Shown: positions 12,962 through 20,406 of the stretch, in pieces
Layout: each line of letters opens with the position of its first letter
Numbering within the stretch: position 1 is the stretch's first letter
DNA from: a virus
Virus record (IMG/VR): IMGVR_UViG_3300025909_000018
Location: 1-20,481 of that record
Direction: 5' to 3' (one strand)
DNA length: 20,481 bases
Made by a program: the position numbers and the translations under genes
The notes under the pieces: generated by a model
Seen by the model: only the letters and a program-made list of their open reading frames with translations
Told to the model about the DNA's origin: nothing
The model's database searches: none

Positions 12962-13989
12962 CCACCCAGCAGGATGTGCAGGTGGGCTTCGGCAAGGAGT
13001 CCACATACGGCACCGCAGTTACCGTCGACCACTTCTTCGAGACAACGGATGAGGGGTTCGACTGGAACCCGACGTTCGCGCAGGGCGCTGGCCTCCGCGT
13101 CGGACGCATCGTGAACGCCGCCGACCGTCGCGTGCTCGTGAAGGAGGAGTCGGACGGTTCGATCGACATTGAGCTGTTCCAGAAGGGCCTCGGCTTCCTG
13201 TTCCTCGGTGCGCTCGGCGCCGGCACGTCCACGGTCGTGTCCGGTTCCGCGTTCCAGCAGGTCATCACCCCGGCCACCTCCGACTTCCTCCCGTCGTACA
13301 CGGTGCAGGTGGGGTTGCCGCCGCTCGGTGGTGGGGCACTGAACCCGCAGACGTATTCGGGCATGCTGTGTGACACGTTCGCGATGAAGGCGGCGTCGGG
13401 TTCGATCCCGACGATCAAGTTCACGTACAAGGGCAAGTCGAAGTCAACAGCGACCGCGCTCGCCACCCCGTCCTACCCGGCGGGGAACGGCCTGTACACG
13501 TTCGTGCAGGGCTCCCTGCAGGTTGGTGGTGCTCTGACGTTGCCGACAACGACGGCGCTCGCCAGCATGACCTCCCCGACCCTGACGGGCGCGGATGTGC
13601 GCGAGTTTGACCTGAACTGGAACAACAACCTGGACGCGAACGGGTTCAACCTGAACACGGCCGGGACTCTCTCCCGGTCGAAGGCTGTAGGTCTGCGCGC
13701 CGGCACCGGAACGATGACGGTGGAGTACGACGCGAACGTTTGGCGTGACGCGTTTCTCAACCAGACGGACCTGTCCCTGGTGCTGACGTTCCAGTCGACG
13801 GTGCCGATCACCGGCGCCGTGTTCCCGACGTTCCAGGTGGTGATCCCGGACCTGCGTCTGAACGGTGGCATGCCACAGCCGAACAAGGGTGAGGTGATCA
13901 CCACGTCGGTGGGGTTCGAGGTGCTCGACAACCGGTCGGCGTCCTCGGCCCTATACATCGTGATCGTCACCCCGGAGACCGCGTTCTGA
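12958..13989 (+). CDS. Major tail tube protein
   Basis: This is the subunit stacked in hexameric rings to build the tail tube. The start is GTG 12958, overlapping the previous stop. The 343-residue protein is almost entirely beta-rich. It opens with VQVGFGKESTYGTAVTVDHFFE, a start typical of siphovirus tail tube proteins, followed by repeated Gly/Thr/Ser-rich strands. LKEE-like (VLVKEESDGSIDIEL) and RAGTGTMTVEYDANVWRDAFLNQTDLSLVLTFQS segments are also present. Position before the tail chaperones and tape measure is canonical. It is longer than minimal tube proteins, so an extra surface domain is possible in the central part (about residues 100-200). Confidence 0.85.
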   Translation: MTTQQDVQVGFGKESTYGTAVTVDHFFETTDEGFDWNPTFAQGAGLRVGRIVNAADRRVLVKEESDGSIDIELFQKGLGFLFLGALGAGTSTVVSGSAFQQVITPATSDFLPSYTVQVGLPPLGGGALNPQTYSGMLCDTFAMKAASGSIPTIKFTYKGKSKSTATALATPSYPAGNGLYTFVQGSLQVGGALTLPTTTALASMTSPTLTGADVREFDLNWNNNLDANGFNLNTAGTLSRSKAVGLRAGTGTMTVEYDANVWRDAFLNQTDLSLVLTFQSTVPITGAVFPTFQVVIPDLRLNGGMPQPNKGEVITTSVGFEVLDNRSASSALYIVIVTPETAF

Positions 13990-14486
13990 TGGCGGGAACC
14001 GGTACCGGTGGTGTCAAGGTGTCGGTCGACACGGCCGACTGGAACCGGTTGTACGGGACGCTCAAGAACTTCGACCCGACGTTGGCGCGTTCTCTGCGCC
14101 GCAACATCCGGGTCGCAGCGACGGTCGCTTCGGACGCTGTGAAGGCTGCCCTCCGGCAGGCAACACCTGAAGGCAGCCCGTCCGGGCCGGTTCGTGAAGC
14201 ACTGATCTCAGGCACCCGGGTGACCGTCTCGTTCGGGGTCCGGTCAGCCGGGGCGAAGATCACCACGTCGGGGGCGAAACTCCCGGCAGGGCACGAGGCG
14301 ATGTTGAAGCTCTACAACTCGGGGGAGTGGCGTCACCCGGTGTTCGGTGACCGCGGGAACTGGGTGGTAGAGGACGGCAACCCCTACTTCGAGAAGTCGA
14401 TCGAAGAGGTCATCAGCCCCAGCATGTACGCGGAAATGAGCGGTGCCTTGGATGAGGCGATCGCGTCGATCGGAGGAAGACTGTGA
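13989..14486 (+). CDS. Probable tail component, HK97 gp10-like
   Basis: The 165-residue product starts at ATG 13989 (one-base overlap with the tube gene stop). It shows the gp10-like layout: VKVSVDTADWNRLYGTLKNFDPTLARSLRRNIRVAATVASDAVKAALRQATP is a strand followed by long helices. A Gly-rich strand region (SGTRVTVSFGVRSAGAKI) comes next, and the end is FEKSIEEVISPSMYAEMSGALDEAI. Proteins of this kind act in the neck or tail completion. In most phages the gp10-like gene precedes the tail tube gene, whereas here it follows. The family call is from pattern and context, with moderate confidence. Confidence 0.6.
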   Translation: MAGTGTGGVKVSVDTADWNRLYGTLKNFDPTLARSLRRNIRVAATVASDAVKAALRQATPEGSPSGPVREALISGTRVTVSFGVRSAGAKITTSGAKLPAGHEAMLKLYNSGEWRHPVFGDRGNWVVEDGNPYFEKSIEEVISPSMYAEMSGALDEAIASIGGRL

Positions 14487-14851
14487 AGCTCATTGTCCAC
14501 GATGTCCCGTACGACCTGTTCGACGCGATCGGCGCCGCCAGCCTGGATGACCTGATCGCGTTGAAACGGCACAACGGCGCCACCGTCCGATCCATGAAGA
14601 GCGTGTTCGAACGGCTGTCGAACATCTCAGCCAGTGACGACTTCGACCAGCTCGACTTCCTCTCCGACCCGGACGTTCTCCGCGATTTCGTGGGCCTCAT
14701 TTACGTGGTGCGCCGCAACGCAGGCGAGGATCTGACCCCTGCGGATGCTGGGAAGACACCGTGGTCGGAGTTCATGTTCGACTTCTCCGACGACCCGGAG
14801 GAGGCGGACGCCCCAAAAGCCGACGCCGGCGCGGAGCCGATGACGACATAG
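14483..14851 (+). CDS. Tail assembly chaperone, short form (gpG-like)
   Basis: The start is GTG 14483 with GGAGGA 6 nt upstream, overlapping the previous stop. The 122-residue product has a short strand (KLIVHDVPYDLFDAI), then helices including FVGLIYVVRRNAGE, and an acidic end (DFSDDPEEADAPKADAGAEPMTT in order). It lies between the tail tube module and the tape measure, the standard place of the G/GT chaperones that bind the tape measure during tail assembly. A CCCAAAA slippery site near its 3' end lets some ribosomes shift to make the long form. Identity is by position, size and frameshift site. Confidence 0.85.
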   Translation: MKLIVHDVPYDLFDAIGAASLDDLIALKRHNGATVRSMKSVFERLSNISASDDFDQLDFLSDPDVLRDFVGLIYVVRRNAGEDLTPADAGKTPWSEFMFDFSDDPEEADAPKADAGAEPMTT

Positions 14852-15015
14852 ACGATCTTGAGTCGTCGGTCCTTGAGGTGTTGCCGGTGCTGCAGCAACT
14901 CATTCCCGCGTGCGGCATCACCGTGTTCAACGTGCGGTCGCTGACGTACACGTGGTGGTTGACGTACGTCCGGATGACACGCTCGATGATCGAGAACAGG
15001 AGGAGCCGTGTCTGA
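14483..15015 (+). CDS. Tail assembly chaperone, long -1 frameshift form (gpGT-like)
   Basis: Ribosomes that slip -1 on CCCAAAA (14812-14818) read through to TGA 15013-15015. The result is 112 residues shared with the short form plus 65 from the -1 frame, 177 in all. The extension begins SRRRRGADDDIDDLESS and has a helical core (VLEVLPVLQQLIP) and a Trp-rich part (SLTYTWWLTYVRM). The -1 frame has no plausible start or ribosome binding site of its own near the junction, which supports expression by frameshift. The final codons overlap the tape measure start (GTG 15008). In lambda-like systems the long form is made at a few percent and binds the tape measure. Confidence 0.85.
14812..14818 (+). 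other. -1 programmed ribosomal frameshift slippery heptamer
   Basis: CCCAAAA is read in the zero frame as C CCA AAA, exactly the X XXY YYZ form. After the slip the codons are CCC AAA AGC, entering the frame that stays open to 15015. It is 33 nt before the zero-frame stop. A GC-rich downstream segment containing CGCCGGCG (14826-14833) could stimulate slipping. The location is the one conserved in tail chaperone genes. Confidence 0.88.
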
Positions 15016-16783
15016 CCGGTCACTCACGTTCAACCTGTTCGGCAAGGACGTTTCGGCGTCGAAGGCGGTCTCCGATTTCGGGGAGAACGCGGGCAAGCAC
15101 ATCACCGGTCTGGTGAAGGATCTCGCGGGGCTCGCGATCGGCTACTTCGGTGTGTCGTCGGTGATCGACTTCGGGGAGAAGTCGGTCGATGCGGCGATGG
15201 AGGCCGAGCAGTCGACGGTCAAGCTGAACCAGGCGCTGGCGAACACAAAGTCTGGGTTCCAGGCGACTTCCGAGGCGGTCACGAAGTCGAAGGAGAAGCT
15301 GTCCGATTACGGCTTCACCGGCGCCCAGGTGTCCGATGCTTTGGCGATCATGACCACAGGGCTCGGGTCGGGGCAGAAGGCGCTCGACTCGTTGCAGGTC
15401 ACCGCGGACCTGGCGAAGTACAAGAACATTTCCCTGGCGGACGCGGCGGCGATCGTGACGAAGGGTTGGGAAGGCCAGATCCGGCCGCTGAAGCAGCTTG
15501 GCATTGACCTGCCTGTGTACACGGGGAACGCGCAGGCGGTCGCGGTGGCGAACAAAAAGGTCGCTGACGCGCAGAAGGCAGTGAACGACCTGCTGGCGAA
15601 GTACCCGGCTGCTGCGGAAACCGCGTCGAAGCATCACGACGAGTACACGAAGGCGACGGAGCGGCTCGCCGCAGCTCAGCAGCTCGCGAACGACAAAGCC
15701 GGGTCGGGTCAGCAGATCATCGACACCCTGTCGCAGAAGCTGCGAGGGCAGGCGGCGGACGCGGCGGCAACGTACAAGGGCAAGTGGGACGCGATCTCTG
15801 CGAAGTGGGACGAGATCCAGGTGAAGGCCGGGAACGTGGTCCTTCCGGCGCTCGGGTCGATCTCCGACTTCATCGACAAGACGCTGCTGCCGGACCTGGA
15901 CAAGCTGGGCACGTCGAAGGGTCCGGAGAAGCTCGGGAAGGACATCGCGAAGGCGCTCGGTTGGAACGGCGGCGACTCCGCTGGCCCCCTGTCCGGGAAC
16001 GCGTGGGCGAACGGCTGGGACCAGCTGATGGGCAAGTTCGGTAACGGCTGGGACCAGTGGATGTCGAAGTTCGGGAACGGGGCTAAGCAGTACGCCGATG
16101 GTCCGTTCAACAAGGACTCTTGGGGTCACGGCTGGGACCAGATCATGTCCGCTTTCGGTAACGGCTGGGACCAGTGGAAGAAGAAGCTGGACAACGGCGC
16201 GAAGCAATATGCTGACGGGCCATTCTCGAAGTCGTCTTGGGGTCACGGCTGGGACCAGATCATGTCCGCTTTCGGTAACGGCTGGGACCAGTGGAAGAAG
16301 AAGCTGGACAACGGCGCGAAGCAATATGCTGACGGACCGTTCAACAAATCGTCGTGGGAAAACGGCTGGGATCAGATTGTCACGAAGTTTGAGAACGGGT
16401 GGCAGCAGATCCAGGACTTCTTCTCTGGACACCCCGTGCACGCCCAGATCGTGTACTCGAACGTTGTCCCGCCCGCACCATCCGGCGGCGGTGGAGGCTC
16501 GCTGGTTGCACGGCCCACCGCGTCCGGTGGCATCTTCCAGGCACGTTCTGGCGGTCATTTCCTCCAGGTTGCGGAGGCTGGCACCGATGAGGCGGTGGTC
16601 CCGCTGACCGCATCCAACCTGGCTGCTATGGGCGGTGGCGGCGGCAGTGAACTGCACGTGCACCTCGATGGTCCCGTGTACGGCGACCCCAACGCGTTCG
16701 GGAAAGCCGTCTACGACGCACTCGTGAACGGTCAGAAGACCGGTCGCATCCCCCGGGCTGCCTTCGGCGGTCCTCTCCCATAA
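15008..16783 (+). CDS. Tape measure protein (short, Trp-rich repeats)
   Basis: This protein sets tail length and is ejected with the DNA. The start is GTG 15008, with AGGAGG at 14998-15003, overlapping the end of the chaperone long form. It is 591 residues, short for the family, predicting a tail of roughly 90 nm at 0.15 nm per residue. Residues ~30-60 include a hydrophobic helix (VKDLAGLAIGYFGVSSVIDFG). Residues ~60-310 are coiled-coil/helical with the typical IVTKGWEGQIRPLKQLGID. Residues ~330-480 contain tandem 39-residue repeats with NGWDQ units. The C-terminus has EAGTDEAVVPLTASNLAAMGGGGG, a frequent tape-measure end. No lytic transglycosylase motif is visible. Confidence 0.9.
   Translation: MSDRSLTFNLFGKDVSASKAVSDFGENAGKHITGLVKDLAGLAIGYFGVSSVIDFGEKSVDAAMEAEQSTVKLNQALANTKSGFQATSEAVTKSKEKLSDYGFTGAQVSDALAIMTTGLGSGQKALDSLQVTADLAKYKNISLADAAAIVTKGWEGQIRPLKQLGIDLPVYTGNAQAVAVANKKVADAQKAVNDLLAKYPAAAETASKHHDEYTKATERLAAAQQLANDKAGSGQQIIDTLSQKLRGQAADAAATYKGKWDAISAKWDEIQVKAGNVVLPALGSISDFIDKTLLPDLDKLGTSKGPEKLGKDIAKALGWNGGDSAGPLSGNAWANGWDQLMGKFGNGWDQWMSKFGNGAKQYADGPFNKDSWGHGWDQIMSAFGNGWDQWKKKLDNGAKQYADGPFSKSSWGHGWDQIMSAFGNGWDQWKKKLDNGAKQYADGPFNKSSWENGWDQIVTKFENGWQQIQDFFSGHPVHAQIVYSNVVPPAPSGGGGGSLVARPTASGGIFQARSGGHFLQVAEAGTDEAVVPLTASNLAAMGGGGGSELHVHLDGPVYGDPNAFGKAVYDALVNGQKTGRIPRAAFGGPLP
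16118..16351 (+). repeat. Two tandem 117-bp repeats within the tape measure gene
   Basis: Positions 16118-16234 and 16235-16351 are two 39-codon units, identical over the first 101 nt (16118-16218 versus 16235-16335) and diverging in the last 16. A degenerate unit precedes them (from about 16000) and another follows (to about 16430). Each unit encodes SWGHGWDQIM, NGWDQWKKKL and NGAKQYADGPF in order. Near-identity at synonymous sites indicates a recent duplication. Confidence 0.9.
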
Positions 16784-16793
16784 AGGAGGAGCC

Positions 16794-18899
16794 GTGCCAC
16801 GCATCACCACGAACAGTTTCGCGATGGGTGTTGGCACGGCTGGGGCGATGGTCGACGTCACTGCGTCGGTAAAGATCGACAAGGGCATCACCTACCAGTG
16901 GGGCACACAGGACCAGTTCCGTCCGGTGAGCCCAGCGACGTGGACGTTCTACCTGGACAACCAGGACGGCCGGTACACGCCCGACAACCCGAACTCGTCT
17001 CTGGCGACCACGCTGGTAGAGGGCATGCCGGTGTCGTGGCTGCTCGGCACCCGGCTGCTCGCCGGGTCCATCCTGTCGATCAACCCCACCTTCGACGGGA
17101 ACGTGTCCGGTTGGGCGTACGTCGCCGTCACCGTGGACGACCCGCTTGGTGTGGCGTCGCGGACGAACATCGGGTCGCTCGCGGACTCGATCGATGAGGG
17201 CGCCGGACTGCTGGCGTACTTCTCAATGGACGGCGACCAGAACACCGCGTACGCGAACGACACGGTGGGTGACCTGGGCATCATGGCGCCGGCACCGTAC
17301 GCACCACCGTCGACCGCACCGCAGATCGCCGTGTTCGGTCAGCCGCCGATCCCGGGCCTGGCAACGAACCAGGTGCAGTTCAACTCTGTCGCGGAGCTGA
17401 ACTACTTCCAGGTGGTCCCGCGGACGCCGACGAACATCCCGTACCCGGACACGACCATCGGCGGGTGGGGGTTCTGGTTCACCCCCGACGCCACATCAGC
17501 GTTCGAGTTCGACGTGGCTGTGGAAGGCCTGTCGAACTTCATCTCGTTCTCCTACCAGCGCGGCAGCTTCCTGTTCGAACCGGGCACGGGCACAACCGTG
17601 TCCACCACGATCGCCGCAGGTCCGGGACTGTACCGGCCGCACTATGTGGCGTGGACGTCCTCCACGACGTTCTCCGGCGGGGCATGGACGATCACGTTCA
17701 ATGTCTACCTCGACGGGGTGCTGCTGGGCACGACGAACTACGCACAGGTGGTCCCCACCTCCACAGTGAGCGTGCTGGGCACGGCGGAACGTCAACCGTC
17801 TGATGTGCGGTTCCAGATCGGGGACGGCAGCACCACTGCCAGCGTGGTTGTCGGCCGGCTAACGCACACCCTGAACCTGTGCCGTGAGGATCTCGCGATC
17901 GGAACGACCGAAGCGACCCGGATACAAGCGCTCGCTGCGATCATCCCCACGATCACCCTGGACACGCTGCCCACGGACCTGTCGGCCCAGCCGATCGGTG
18001 TGAGCTCGCCAACCGGGTCTGTTCTTGACGGGCTGAACGATGTGATGAAGACGGAGCAGGGTTACATCTGGTCGGCTGCGTCCGGGACGCTGCTTGCGCC
18101 GGTGCCGTTGGTGAAGATCCGCGCCCGGGAACGGCCTGTCACCCCGGCCGCATCGTTCGATGTGGAGCGGGAACTTGAGGGAGCCCCGGCGTTCGTCCGG
18201 GACATCACGAACATGCTCGCCCGAGTCGACGTGTCCGGCCCGACCGGGACGCACAGCTACTTCGACGGCACCGTGTCCGGTCGGGTGGGTTCCGCGTCCG
18301 GGGCGGAAGCGATCCTGAACTCGTTCCCTGGTGACATGGAGGCGTGGGCGCAGGACCGGCTGCTGCGTGGGAAGAACGTGCACCCGCGGATCGTGTCCGT
18401 GGTCATCGACGCGATCACCACACCGACCGATCGGTCCGCCGACATTCTCGGTCTGCGTCCCGGTGACCGGGTGTCGTTCACGAACCTGCCGCTCACCCAG
18501 TTGGGGTTCACCACCTGGGACGGGTGGCTGATCGGCGGTTCCGAGTCGCACACGGTGTTGGAGCACAAGTTCACCTTGTACTTCGCCCCCGTGCTGGACA
18601 TCACGCAGGCACTGTTCGACACCGCCCGGTACATGTCCGGTGGTGCCCTCCACCTGACCGCTGCGGTCACGTCCGGCGCGACCAGCATGACCGTGAACGG
18701 CACCGCAGCCCCGTCAACCTCAACCCCGTACACCATCCAGGTGGACGCGGAGCAGATGACGATCACCGCCGTGTCTGGCGGTGTCAGCGGGGCCGACTGG
18801 ACGCTCACCGTCACCCGTGGGGTGAACGGCACAACCGCGGCGGCGCACACCAACGGCACCACGTTCGAGCTCGCACAGTCGACCGTTTTCACGTTCTGA
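16794..18899 (+). CDS. Large minor tail protein (tail tip) with lectin-like segment
   Basis: The 701-residue product starts at GTG 16794 behind AAAGGAGGA. The first ~110 residues (VDVTASVKIDKGITYQWG, then TWTFYLDNQDGRYTP) match the opening domain of actinobacteriophage distal tail/minor tail proteins. Residues ~135-360, from GLLAYFSMDGD through GGWGFWFTPD to YVAWTSS and VYLDGVLLGTT, look like a concanavalin A/LamG-type carbohydrate-binding jelly roll. Residues ~370-600 resemble the tail-hub part (LDGLNDVMKTEQGYIW...GLRPGDRVSF...WLIGGSESH). The last ~80 (AVTSGATSMTVNG, EQMTITAVSG, VTRGVNGTTAAAHTNGT) form a small beta domain common in phage tail tips. It probably combines Dit and Tal roles and may bind host glycans. 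Confidence 0.82.
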   Translation: MPRITTNSFAMGVGTAGAMVDVTASVKIDKGITYQWGTQDQFRPVSPATWTFYLDNQDGRYTPDNPNSSLATTLVEGMPVSWLLGTRLLAGSILSINPTFDGNVSGWAYVAVTVDDPLGVASRTNIGSLADSIDEGAGLLAYFSMDGDQNTAYANDTVGDLGIMAPAPYAPPSTAPQIAVFGQPPIPGLATNQVQFNSVAELNYFQVVPRTPTNIPYPDTTIGGWGFWFTPDATSAFEFDVAVEGLSNFISFSYQRGSFLFEPGTGTTVSTTIAAGPGLYRPHYVAWTSSTTFSGGAWTITFNVYLDGVLLGTTNYAQVVPTSTVSVLGTAERQPSDVRFQIGDGSTTASVVVGRLTHTLNLCREDLAIGTTEATRIQALAAIIPTITLDTLPTDLSAQPIGVSSPTGSVLDGLNDVMKTEQGYIWSAASGTLLAPVPLVKIRARERPVTPAASFDVERELEGAPAFVRDITNMLARVDVSGPTGTHSYFDGTVSGRVGSASGAEAILNSFPGDMEAWAQDRLLRGKNVHPRIVSVVIDAITTPTDRSADILGLRPGDRVSFTNLPLTQLGFTTWDGWLIGGSESHTVLEHKFTLYFAPVLDITQALFDTARYMSGGALHLTAAVTSGATSMTVNGTAAPSTSTPYTIQVDAEQMTITAVSGGVSGADWTLTVTRGVNGTTAAAHTNGTTFELAQSTVFTF

Positions 18900-18909
18900 G
18901 GAGGACCAG

Positions 18910-19419
18910 GTGGGTATCGCGTTCACTCGTGCGACGGTCGGCGGGGTCATCACGTCGGCCATGCACAACCAGTTGATCGACGCGTGGGACAACCCGATCT
19001 GCCGGGTGACCACAGCAACGGTGCAGACCACCTCTGCGACAGCGGGTGCTCTGACGGTGATCAACTTCGACACGGAAGCGTTCGACGTGTACGGCATGCA
19101 CTCGACGACAACGAACAACAGCCGCATCACCATCCCAACCGGGTGGGGCGGCTACTACCTGGCCTTCGGTCGTGCCCGCATCAACGTGGGCAGCGCCCAA
19201 CTGGTCACCCAGTTCGCAGTGAACGGCAACCAGGTGGGGTCTTCCGCGGACCGCTCGATCGGGTTCGGGCCGTCAGCGCAGGGCGCGTTCGGGAAGGTGT
19301 TCGACATCCTCCAACTCAACGCGAACGACTACGTGGAGTTGCAGGTCCTGTCGGACACAGCCTCCCAAACACTCGTCGCCGGGAACTGTTTCCTGTCGCT
19401 CGGCTTCATCCACCAGTAG
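18910..19419 (+). CDS. Minor tail protein, C1q/TNF-like jelly roll (candidate receptor binder)
   Basis: The 169-residue product starts at GTG 18910, four nt after GAGGAGGA (18898-18905). The N-terminal ~30 residues (AFTRATVGGVITSAMHNQLIDAWDN) resemble the start of other actinophage tail proteins. Residues ~45-168 alternate strands, with NFDTEAFDVYGMH, ITIPTGWGGYYLAFGRARI, a VNGNQVGSS hairpin, and LQLNANDYVELQVLS near the end. The final pattern, an L-x-x-x-D-Y-V-E-L strand, is a hallmark of C1q/TNF-like trimeric domains seen in phage receptor-binding proteins. It lies between the tail-tip protein and the endolysin. Host-binding is inferred from fold type and place. Confidence 0.72.
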   Translation: MGIAFTRATVGGVITSAMHNQLIDAWDNPICRVTTATVQTTSATAGALTVINFDTEAFDVYGMHSTTTNNSRITIPTGWGGYYLAFGRARINVGSAQLVTQFAVNGNQVGSSADRSIGFGPSAQGAFGKVFDILQLNANDYVELQVLSDTASQTLVAGNCFLSLGFIHQ

Positions 19420-19432
19420 AAGGGATCACCCG

Positions 19433-20401
19433 ATGGAACTCGGTGCTGACTACTCGTACGCACGACCCGGCGGCGCAGCACTCAAAGCGGCCGGTGTCGT
19501 TGCTGTGGGCCGTTACCTCGCGGACGATGACCGCGGCATCACCACCGCCGAATACCAGGAGCTCCTGGCGTACGGCATCGGCGTGTGGCTGACCCGTGAG
19601 GGCCGCGCCAACGGCATGCTGGGTGGTTTCAACCAGGGGTCCGCGGACGGTCAGATCGCCGTCCAGCAGATCGCCCTGGTGGGGCTGCCCGCCGGGGCGG
19701 TTGTGTTCGCCACCGCCGACTTCGACGTGGAGACGGACGCACAGTTCGCCGCCTGCGACGACTACCTGCGCGGGTTCGCATCCGTGCTCGGTGTCGCCCG
19801 GGTCGGCATCTACGGCGGACTCCACTACCTGAACCACGCATACCAGGCCGGCCTCGCCACGCATTTCTGGCAGGCCGGCGCGACGTCGTGGGACCACGGC
19901 GAGCAGCCGCTGATGAAGCTCGACTTCCACCAGACCACGCAGACACCGCCTGTCCCGGGCACGGATCACAACTACGTGCTCGACGCCAGTTCAACAACCC
20001 TCGGGGTGCAAGAAACGACATTGGAGGATGACGTGCCCAACATTTACGAAATCGTCGCAGGACGCACCGACACCAGCGGCAGCCACTACCTGTCGGTGAA
20101 CCGGGCCATGCGATACGGGCTGTCGAAGCAGTCGGAGGCCGACTACCAGTTCTGGCTGCAGAACACTCTCGGGTACACGCCGGCGCAGGTAGCTGTTAAG
20201 GTGGTCGACCAACTCGCCAGCTTCGGCCCGGTCATTCAGGACGCGACAACCCCGGCACCTGCTCCGGCCGTCGATCTCGATGCGCTCGCCCAGAAGATCG
20301 TTGCAGCGCTTCCCGCCGCAACCGTGGAGAACGTGTCCACGTCGGACATCGCGGCAGCGGTCGCCGCGGAGATCAGGCAGCTGTCGTTCAAGGCGGAGTA
20401 G
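19433..20401 (+). CDS. lysA: Endolysin, DUF1906/GH25-like glycoside hydrolase fold
   Basis: The enzyme is expected to cut peptidoglycan and burst the host. The start is ATG 19433, 7 nt after AGAAGGGA. Residues ~1-185 match the Rv2525c-like (DUF1906) glycoside-hydrolase domain: LGADYSYARPG, a VVAVGRYLADD strand, GIGVWLTREG, VVFATADFDVE with acidic residues at the barrel end, VGIYGGLHYLNHA, and a FWQAGATSW strand. Residues ~200-260 (NIYEIVAGRTDTSGSHYLSVNRAMRYGLS and later) may bind the wall. After a Pro/Ala linker, residues ~280-322 form a helical tail (DLDALAQKIVAALP ... DIAAAVAAEIRQL) typical of actinophage lysins. No separate lysin B is seen. An in-frame GTG with its own ribosome binding site lies at 20033. 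Confidence 0.82.
   Translation: MELGADYSYARPGGAALKAAGVVAVGRYLADDDRGITTAEYQELLAYGIGVWLTREGRANGMLGGFNQGSADGQIAVQQIALVGLPAGAVVFATADFDVETDAQFAACDDYLRGFASVLGVARVGIYGGLHYLNHAYQAGLATHFWQAGATSWDHGEQPLMKLDFHQTTQTPPVPGTDHNYVLDASSTTLGVQETTLEDDVPNIYEIVAGRTDTSGSHYLSVNRAMRYGLSKQSEADYQFWLQNTLGYTPAQVAVKVVDQLASFGPVIQDATTPAPAPAVDLDALAQKIVAALPAATVENVSTSDIAAAVAAEIRQLSFKAE
20023..20035 (+). promoter_or_regulatory. Internal ribosome binding site and GTG start inside the lysin gene
   Basis: GGAGG (20023-20027) precedes GTG 20033 by 5 nt, and this GTG is in the lysin frame. Initiation here would give a 122-residue C-terminal product starting at PNIYEIV, that is, the putative wall-binding region plus the helical tail without the catalytic domain. 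An out-of-frame ATG at 20028 directly abuts GGAGG and is less well spaced. The signal is visible; its use is inference. Confidence 0.5.
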
Positions 20402-20406
20402 GCCGG

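Noticed and set aside
14761-15015. 84-codon frame after the tail chaperone as an independent gene
   Set aside because: No ribosome binding site is present and its first third overlaps the chaperone in another frame; the in-phase slippery heptamer explains it as the -1 extension.
16118-16351. Tandem repeats taken as a mobile element or CRISPR
   Set aside because: The units are 39 codons in frame inside the tape measure and encode a known type of Trp/Phe repeat, so this is intragenic duplication.
15020-16891. 623-codon minus-strand frame opposite the tape measure gene
   Set aside because: It is an antisense shadow of a GC-rich helical gene; it is Arg/His/Val-rich with no recognisable domain, and it copies the repeats of the + strand.
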